From an uncultured Ruminococcus sp. (GTDB lineage: Bacteria; Bacillota; Clostridia; Oscillospirales; Ruminococcaceae): a stretch of DNA of 5,775 nt. Under the pieces are notes generated by a model that was given only the letters and a program-made list of their open reading frames with translations, was not told the DNA's origin and did no database searches. Positions 1 through 4,572 of the stretch are shown one piece after another. The translations under genes and the position numbers were made by a program. Position 1 is the first letter of the stretch; the number at the start of each line of letters is the position of its first letter. Location of the stretch: positions 1 to 5,775 of the forward strand of contig CACZQG010000102.1 of assembly GCA_902783235.1 (NCBI GenBank). The letters run 5' to 3'.

Positions 1-1
1 C

Positions 2-1063
2 TTCGGCAAGGACGGTGTTATGCTCACCGGCTGGCAGAAGCTGGGCGGCAAGACCTATAACCTGGGTAAAGACGGTGTTATGCTCATCGGACAGCAAAAA
101 ATAGACGGCAAAGGCTACTATTTTGATAAGGACGGAGCTATGCTCACGGGCTGGCAGGATATAAGCGGCAAAAAGTATTACTACGGCAAGGACGGCGTTA
201 TGCTCACCGGCTGGCAAAAGCCGGACGGCAAAAAGTATTACTTTGATAAAAACGGAGCTATGCTCCTGGGCTGGCAAAGTATTGACGGCAACAAATACTA
301 TTTTGGCAAAAACGGCGTAATGGTCACAGGCACTCAGACAATTGACGGCAAAAAGTACTACTTCAATGATAACGGCGTTCTGGACAACGGCAGATGGGAG
401 ACCGTGGGAGGAAATAAATACTATTACGGCTCAGACGGCAAAAAGTATTCAAACGGTGTCTTCAAAATAATGGAAGACTACTATTATTTCTCGGACAGCG
501 GTGCTATGCAGACAGGCTGGCAGAATGTTGGCGGTGAATACTATCTTTTTGACAGATCCAGCGGAAAAAGACAGAACGACTGTACCGTTGACGGTATAAA
601 GCTTGGCAAGGACGGCAAGGCAAGTCTCAACGACTGGAGCAAAGAAAAAATCAGTACTATGATGACAGCCCACCGTATAATGCTGGAACAGACATCTCCC
701 TCAGACAGCATGGAGGATAAAAGATACAAGCTGTTCAACTGGGTAATGTCCTTCCCGTATCACAGATTCAGATTCCTGTCATCTATATATACACAGCCGG
801 GATGGGAAATGACCTTTGCAAAGGATACATTCGAGCGTCATATGGGATGCTGCGTTTCGGATGCATCGGCTATCGCATTCCTGTTCAGAGAGATAGGATA
901 TACTGATGTTGCAGTGTGTCATGATACATCCCATGCCTGGGCGACCATCGGTGACAGATTGTTTGATCCCCTGTTTGCGGAATCAAAGGGCTTTGACGAC
1001 AACTATAATGTTATACCTTCCGATTACAGGATAAACCCTGTTGATAAAAGGTATATAGACTGA
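2..1063 (+). CDS. Cell-wall-binding repeat protein with transglutaminase-like domain (5' end outside window)
   Basis: The reading frame is open from base 2, inside the repeat array, so the ATG at 20 is an internal Met (GVMLTGWQ) and the true start and signal peptide lie upstream. About 353 residues are visible. The first part (to about base 550) is tandem 20-21-residue repeats of the cell-wall/choline-binding type (G-x-M-x-T-G-W-Q, then x-x-G-x-x-Y-Y-F), which in this family bind wall polymers or glycans. The C-terminal part (about 640-1060) matches the transglutaminase-like pattern: Gly-Cys-Cys with likely catalytic Cys at 851-853, His in SHAW at 932-934, Asp in FDP at 965-967. This family includes crosslinking enzymes and cysteine proteases, so the reaction is not settled. 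It is probably secreted and wall-bound. The C-terminal 140 residues are about 60% identical by eye to the next gene. Confident on domains, unsure of substrate. Confidence 0.88.
   Translation, partial: FGKDGVMLTGWQKLGGKTYNLGKDGVMLIGQQKIDGKGYYFDKDGAMLTGWQDISGKKYYYGKDGVMLTGWQKPDGKKYYFDKNGAMLLGWQSIDGNKYYFGKNGVMVTGTQTIDGKKYYFNDNGVLDNGRWETVGGNKYYYGSDGKKYSNGVFKIMEDYYYFSDSGAMQTGWQNVGGEYYLFDRSSGKRQNDCTVDGIKLGKDGKASLNDWSKEKISTMMTAHRIMLEQTSPSDSMEDKRYKLFNWVMSFPYHRFRFLSSIYTQPGWEMTFAKDTFERHMGCCVSDASAIAFLFREIGYTDVAVCHDTSHAWATIGDRLFDPLFAESKGFDDNYNVIPSDYRINPVDKRYID
5..550 (+). repeat. In-frame tandem 60-nt repeats encoding cell-wall-binding modules
   Basis: Six units of exactly 60 nt run in register from 5, 65, 125, 185, 245 and 305 (to 364). 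Each opens with a variant of GGCAAGGACGGCGTTATG and continues through a Leu-Thr-Gly-Trp-Gln codon block. Three degenerate units follow: 365-427 and 428-490 (21 codons each) and 491-550 (20 codons). The array continues upstream beyond the window, so the total copy number is unknown. Units 1 and 4 are very similar at DNA level, which suggests fairly recent amplification and possible copy-number variation between strains. Confidence 0.9.
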
Positions 1064-1069
1064 TAAATA
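1041..1069 (+). promoter_or_regulatory. Candidate sigma-A-type promoter for the downstream operon
   Basis: TTGATA at 1041-1046 matches five of six bases of the -35 consensus. After a 17-nt spacer, TAAATA at 1064-1069 is a weak -10 preceded by TG at 1061-1062 (extended -10 style). It overlaps the 3' end and stop codon of the first gene and would give a leader of roughly 95 nt before the ATG at 1171. The -10 match is poor, so this is only a candidate. Read-through from the first gene is equally possible. Confidence 0.25.
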
Positions 1070-1170
1070 CGGGGAGCAGATCACTTTTTTTGCTCCGACT
1101 ACAGAAACAAAGACATCATCCATGATCCTCATGAGATGCTGCTTTAATAATATTCCCGGAGGTTTAAGCT
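1064..1170 (+). other. Intergenic leader with two possible hairpins
   Basis: This is the only sizeable non-coding gap in the window. Hairpin 1: GGAGCAGA (1073-1080) pairs with TTTGCTCC (1089-1096), an 8-bp stem including one G-U. Its T-run sits in the loop and 3' arm rather than after the stem, so it is not a standard intrinsic terminator. Hairpin 2: CATCCATGA (1117-1125) pairs with TCATG (1129-1133) and GATG (1135-1138) around a bulged A, with a 3-nt loop. It lies about 20 nt before the ribosome site GGAGG (1158-1162). No known riboswitch or T-box motif is recognisable. Confidence 0.3.
1158..1162 (+). promoter_or_regulatory. Ribosome binding site GGAGG that fixes the start at 1171
   Basis: GGAGG lies 8 nt before ATG 1171, which opens a lipoprotein signal peptide. 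By contrast, the first ATG of the downstream long frame (1448) has no Shine-Dalgarno sequence before it. This site therefore shows that translation of the locus starts at 1171, upstream of the frame break. Confidence 0.8.
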
Positions 1171-1308
1171 ATGAAAAAATTAGCAAAGTACGCAGCTATT
1201 GCGGCAATGGGAGTTTGTCTCTCTGCCTGCGGAGTCTGCGAAAGCTTTACACCTGCTCTGAAAAATATAGGCGTTAATTACGACGACAGACAGGAATTTT
1301 TTCGATGA
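1171..1308 (+). CDS. 45-codon product of frame 1: lipoprotein signal peptide and start of linker
   Basis: This is what is made if the ribosome does not change frame: Met-Lys-Lys start, hydrophobic stretch, lipobox LSAC at residues 17-20, then 25 residues ending Glu-Phe-Phe-Arg before TGA. It would be a short lipopeptide with no recognisable domain. It is most likely the 5' piece of the larger gene rather than an independent gene. Confidence 0.5.
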   Translation: MKKLAKYAAIAAMGVCLSACGVCESFTPALKNIGVNYDDRQEFFR

Positions 1309-2404
1309 GGGAGAGGTAAGTCTGATAGGACTGCGTAATACAGACAGTCCGGAGAATTACCTTGACATCGGACCGGAACAAACGGGAACGAAGACAATAA
1401 ACGGCAAAATAAATAATACCCACACAGACAGCGGCTCATATACCGGCATGACAGCCATTAATGGAAAAAGGTACCTTTTTGACAATAACGGCATCATGCT
1501 CACAGGCTGGCAGACATACTGCGGAAAAAGGTATTACTTTGATGAAAAAGGCATTATGCAGACAGGTCTTGTACCTATTGACGGCAAGAAGTATTACTTC
1601 GACCCTGACGGCATAATGAAGACCGGACTTCAGACAGTGGGCGGCAATGAGCATTATTTCAATGATGACGGCTCAATGGAAGACGGCGAATGGAAAGAAG
1701 AAGACGGCTTTATGCATTATTATGATGCCAACGGAAAAGCACTGAAAAACGGTGTCTTTAGTCTCAGAAATGAAAAATACCTTTTTGACGAAAAGGGCAT
1801 TATGCAGACCGGCTGGCAGCAGGTAGCAGGAAATTACTGCCTGTTTCACCGTGAAAACGGTGAAATGCTCACCGACTGCACTCAGGACGGTATTACCATA
1901 GATGAAAATGGAAATGCTGTACTCAATGCTTACAGTAAGGCAAAAATCGAGACTATGATGAAAGCACGCAGTATAATGCTGGAGCAGACCCTGCCTTCTG
2001 ACAGTATGGAGGATAAAAAGCTCAAATGCTTTAACTGGGTACTGTCACTTCCCTATCATCGTTTCAGGCTTCTTTCCGACCTGGGAAGCGATGAGTCATG
2101 GGAAATAGTTTTTGCCAATGATATATTCGATCAGCAGCGTGGCTGCTGTGTTTCGGAATCTGCAGCGGTGGCGTTTCTGTTCAGAGAGATAGGATATACT
2201 GATGCGGCGGTATGCAATGACAGCTCTCACGCATGGGTATTTATCGGAAACAGGCTGTATGACCCTGTTTTCGCCGAGGGTAAGGACTTTGATCAGAATT
2301 ATGATATAGAGCCATACGACTACAGGAAAAATCCCCTGAACATATGCTATATCGCAGGGGAGGAAAACAATGATAACACAAATGATACGGAGGTAGATCT
2401 ATAA
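1171..2404 (+). CDS. Lipoprotein with cell-wall-binding repeats and transglutaminase-like domain, interrupted by a frame break
   Basis: Translation from ATG 1171 gives a lipoprotein signal peptide (lipobox Leu-Ser-Ala-Cys, Cys20) but stops at 1306-1308. Skipping one base in the T run 1297-1302 joins it to a frame open to TAA 2402-2404, giving about 410 residues. The joined protein has a linker (about 21-90), cell-wall-binding repeats (about 93-235), a transglutaminase-like domain (about 255-395) and an Asn/Asp/Glu-rich tail. The likely triad is Cys 2147-2149, His 2228-2230 (SHAW) and Asp 2261-2263 (YDP), with the same spacing as the upstream paralogue. The downstream domain shows no further damage, which argues for a recent indel, a sequencing error or functional frameshifting rather than an old pseudogene. 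The first ATG in the second frame is 1448, without a ribosome site. A membrane-anchored, wall-binding enzyme is inferred; substrate unknown. Confidence 0.82.
1292..1308 (+). other. Frame-break site: AGGA, six T, CGA TGA
   Basis: The two frames are both open only between a stop in the downstream frame (TAG 1268-1270) and the frame-1 stop (TGA 1306-1308), so the switch must fall in 1271-1305. The T6 run 1297-1302 is the obvious place. Frame 1 reads GAA TTT TTT CGA TGA, and the second frame needs one base skipped, giving TTC GAT GAG. A P-site tRNA-Phe on UUU could re-pair with UUC after +1 slippage. UUU_CGN is a known +1 shift motif in influenza A PA-X and plant amalgaviruses. AGGA at 1292-1295 is a weak Shine-Dalgarno-like element 4 nt before the slip codon. 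An indel or base-call error in the homopolymer explains the same data. Confidence 0.55.
1451..1870 (+). repeat. Diverged cell-wall-binding repeats of the second transglutaminase-like protein
   Basis: About seven 20-21-residue modules follow the same Gly-Lys-x-Tyr-x-Phe-Asp ... Gly-Ile-Met-x-Thr-Gly pattern as in the upstream gene, for example GIMLTGWQ, GIMQTGLV, GIMKTGLQ and GIMQTGWQ. DNA identity between units is clearly lower than in the first gene. The order of the last modules (one with NGVF, one with GWQ, then a Leu-Phe-x-Arg module) matches the end of the first gene's array. The two genes therefore share an ancestral repeat-plus-enzyme plan. Confidence 0.8.
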
Positions 2405-3141
2405 TGAAGAGGCTAATGGGCATTCTGGCGGCAGCATCACTGATACTCAGCTGTACGGCTTGTGGTACAGATGATACAAGCAGCTCCGGAACATCGCAGG
2501 TAACAAAGGCAGTGACCAAGAAAACGGAAGCCACAACTTCTGCCGAGACCACTGCTGCAGCTGCGACTACAGCTGCATCCACAACCGCTAAGGAAACCAC
2601 TAAGAAAGCAGAGGAGACCAAGAAGACCAAGCAGACCGAAGCTAATAAGGATAAGGAAAAAGAGAAAGAGAAAGAGAAAGAAAAGGAAGAAGAGACCGAA
2701 GCAGAGGAGGAAGAGGTACAGGAGGAAGAGGCTCCCGTATCCGGCGGCTCCTTCAGTGCCGGTGATGCTTATGTTTATTACGGCGGTGCATCTGTGACCA
2801 TAAATCAGGACGGCTCATCCCTTCCCGCTACCGACAGCATTGACTCAAGCCCCAGCTGTTATTATGAAGGCGATGACAAGATCTTCCACTATGGAGATAT
2901 GGATGTATATACATACCCCTCCGGTGACACTGATTATGTAATGGAAATAGATATACTTTCCTCCGGTGCTTCCACGGCAAAGGGTCTTACAGTAGGTATG
3001 TCCCTGGATGACGCTATCGCCATGTACGGAACAGGCACTGACAGCGGTAATATGTATACATGGTACGATGGCAGCACATATATGTACGTTACCCTTTCCG
3101 GAGGCACTATCACCAGCATAGGCGTTGCCCTTACTATGTAA
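2404..3141 (+). CDS. Lipoprotein with charged low-complexity linker and BamE/SmpA-like C-terminal domain
   Basis: 245 residues. The start overlaps the previous stop (TAATG, 2402-2406), and GGAGG at 2389-2393 sits 10 nt upstream, so translation is probably coupled. The signal peptide ends Ser-Cys-Thr-Ala-Cys-Gly; Cys20 is the likely lipidated residue, although position -3 is Cys instead of the usual Leu. Residues about 22-75 are rich in Thr, Ala and Ser. Residues about 75-110 are a Lys-Glu then Glu-rich tract. Residues about 115-245 form a globular domain rich in Tyr, Gly and Asp. Its end (GLTVGMSLDDAIAMYG, then a Trp-Tyr strand and a Gly-Gly turn) resembles the pattern in BamE/SmpA-type small lipoproteins. 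That is only a resemblance and gives no enzyme activity. A structural or adaptor role on the outer membrane face is inferred; function unknown. Confidence 0.85.
   Translation: MKRLMGILAAASLILSCTACGTDDTSSSGTSQVTKAVTKKTEATTSAETTAAAATTAASTTAKETTKKAEETKKTKQTEANKDKEKEKEKEKEKEEETEAEEEEVQEEEAPVSGGSFSAGDAYVYYGGASVTINQDGSSLPATDSIDSSPSCYYEGDDKIFHYGDMDVYTYPSGDTDYVMEIDILSSGASTAKGLTVGMSLDDAIAMYGTGTDSGNMYTWYDGSTYMYVTLSGGTITSIGVALTM
2655..2716 (+). repeat. Purine-rich hexanucleotide repeat encoding a Lys-Glu / Glu tract
   Basis: AAAGAG occurs three times perfectly at 2659-2676, flanked by degenerate copies and then GAA/GAG-rich sequence. It encodes alternating Lys-Glu followed by poly-Glu. Because the unit is 6 nt, copy changes keep the frame and would only alter linker length. 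The tract is almost pure purine on the + strand. Confidence 0.7.
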
Positions 3142-3156
3142 CAGAGGACTACATAA

Positions 3157-4563
3157 ATGGTATTTTCAAATACTGTTTTCCTGTTTCTATTTCTGCCTTC
3201 GGTAATAATACTTTATAATGTAATACCGACACTTGCGGCTAAAAATGTATTTCTCACCATAGCAAGCCTTATATTCTATGCTTACGGTGAACCCTTTGCA
3301 GTATTTCTCATGATAGGCTCAGTTTTTATGAATTACATTTTCGGACTACTGATGCATGAGAAATACAAGCTGCGAAAGCTGTTTTTAGGGATTTCCGTGG
3401 CAGCAAATCTGCTGATACTTGTAGTATTCAAGTATTCGGGCTTTTTGGTGGATATAATAAACGGGGTGCTCCCCTTCCATATCTCCAAGCCCGATATATC
3501 CCTTCCCATAGGAATATCTTTCTTTACATTCCAGGCAATGTCCTACGTTATTGACGTATACAGAGAGCCGAAGATGAGGGAAAAGAACCCCATGAGACTG
3601 CTGCTGTACATATCATTTTTCCCCCAGCTCATTGCAGGACCTATCATCAAGTATCATGATGTAAGGGATATGATAAATAGCAGACATACAGATCCTCAGC
3701 TTATGGCTGAGGGTATCCGCCGTTTTATACTGGGACTGTCAAAAAAAGTGATGATTGCAAATCAAATGGCAATAGCAGCAGACAGTATATATGCTATGGA
3801 TGAAACAACCCTTACTGCACCTGCGGCATGGCTGGGAGCTATATGCTATATGCTCCAGATATATTTTGACTTCTCCGGCTACTCGGATATGGCGATAGGT
3901 TTGGGAAAAATGTTCGGCTTTGAATTTAAAGAGAACTTTGACCACCCTTATGTGTCAGGCAGCATGACCGAATTCTGGAGACGCTGGCATATATCCCTGT
4001 CCACATGGTTCAAAGAGTATTTGTACATACCCTTGGGCGGCAACAGAAAAGGAACAGGCAGGACCTACATAAACAAAATGACCGTTTTTTTCCTGACCGG
4101 TCTGTGGCATGGGGCATCTGTCAACTTCATAATATGGGGACTTTTAAACGGCGGTGCACTGCTGTTTGAAACTAAAACAGGACTGTTCAAAAACGGGAAG
4201 CAGCGTGCTGCAGGACATATATACACTGTTCTGTTTACCGCACTGGCATTTGTTGTGTTCAGAGCAGAAACATTTTCCCAGTCCCTTTCATTCTACAAGG
4301 CGATGTTCACGGGATTTAATATAGACCACGCAGCAATAGCAGATGTTGTAAAGCTTATAACGCCGGTATTTATCACGGTGTTTATTATGGCGGTGATATT
4401 CTCTGCCCCCGTGAGAGACAGGATAAAAGGCATACTGTCAGGTAAGATAGGCGAAACGGCAGTGGATGTAAGCGGTTACGTCATATCAATAGCGATGCTT
4501 ATGATATGCATACTTTCCCTTTCATCGGCAACATACAACCCATTCATCTATTTCAGATTTTAG
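3157..4563 (+). CDS. MBOAT-family membrane O-acyltransferase (AlgI/PatA-like)
   Basis: 468 residues, the usual length for the bacterial family and complete at both ends (hydrophobic start; C-terminus FIYFRF). The start is set by AGAGGA at 3143-3148, 8 nt before the ATG. It is a polytopic membrane protein. Family signatures in order: GISFFTFQAMSYVIDVYR (119-136), FPQLIAGPI (155-163), DFSGYSDMAIG (from 238), FWRRWHIS (274-281, His278) and GLWHG with the invariant catalytic-type His318. MBOAT proteins of this group take an acyl group, usually acetyl, from a cytoplasmic donor and pass it across the membrane for transfer to alginate, peptidoglycan, teichoic acid or exopolysaccharide. The next gene is the typical extracytoplasmic partner. 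Without DltA/DltC genes nearby, a D-alanylation (DltB) role is unlikely. The polysaccharide target cannot be read from the sequence. Confidence 0.95.
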   Translation: MVFSNTVFLFLFLPSVIILYNVIPTLAAKNVFLTIASLIFYAYGEPFAVFLMIGSVFMNYIFGLLMHEKYKLRKLFLGISVAANLLILVVFKYSGFLVDIINGVLPFHISKPDISLPIGISFFTFQAMSYVIDVYREPKMREKNPMRLLLYISFFPQLIAGPIIKYHDVRDMINSRHTDPQLMAEGIRRFILGLSKKVMIANQMAIAADSIYAMDETTLTAPAAWLGAICYMLQIYFDFSGYSDMAIGLGKMFGFEFKENFDHPYVSGSMTEFWRRWHISLSTWFKEYLYIPLGGNRKGTGRTYINKMTVFFLTGLWHGASVNFIIWGLLNGGALLFETKTGLFKNGKQRAAGHIYTVLFTALAFVVFRAETFSQSLSFYKAMFTGFNIDHAAIADVVKLITPVFITVFIMAVIFSAPVRDRIKGILSGKIGETAVDVSGYVISIAMLMICILSLSSATYNPFIYFRF

Positions 4564-4572
4564 GAGGGCGGC

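Noticed and set aside
20..22. ATG as the start of the first gene
   Set aside because: The frame is open upstream to the window edge, and the ATG is the Met of a repeat (GVMLTGWQ) that recurs in every unit. It has no ribosome site.
5..364. CRISPR-like regular repeats
   Set aside because: The 60-nt period is continuous without unique spacers and encodes in-frame protein modules.
449..738. Two overlapping short minus-strand reading frames
   Set aside because: They lie opposite the repeat and linker region of the first gene, with no ribosome site identified and no family motif.
1073..1096. Intrinsic terminator after the first gene
   Set aside because: The stem is short and its T-run lies in the loop and 3' arm; the bases after the stem are GACTACAG, not a T tract.
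1448..1450. ATG as a genuine independent start of the second transglutaminase-like gene
   Set aside because: No Shine-Dalgarno sequence precedes it, it falls just at the edge of a repeat module, and about 145 upstream bases in the same frame encode plausible protein that joins the signal peptide at 1171.
2241..2630. 129-residue minus-strand reading frame, Val/Ala-rich
   Set aside because: It lies antisense to two well-supported genes. Its Val/Ala composition is the mirror of the Thr/Ala-coding stretch, and it shows no family motif.
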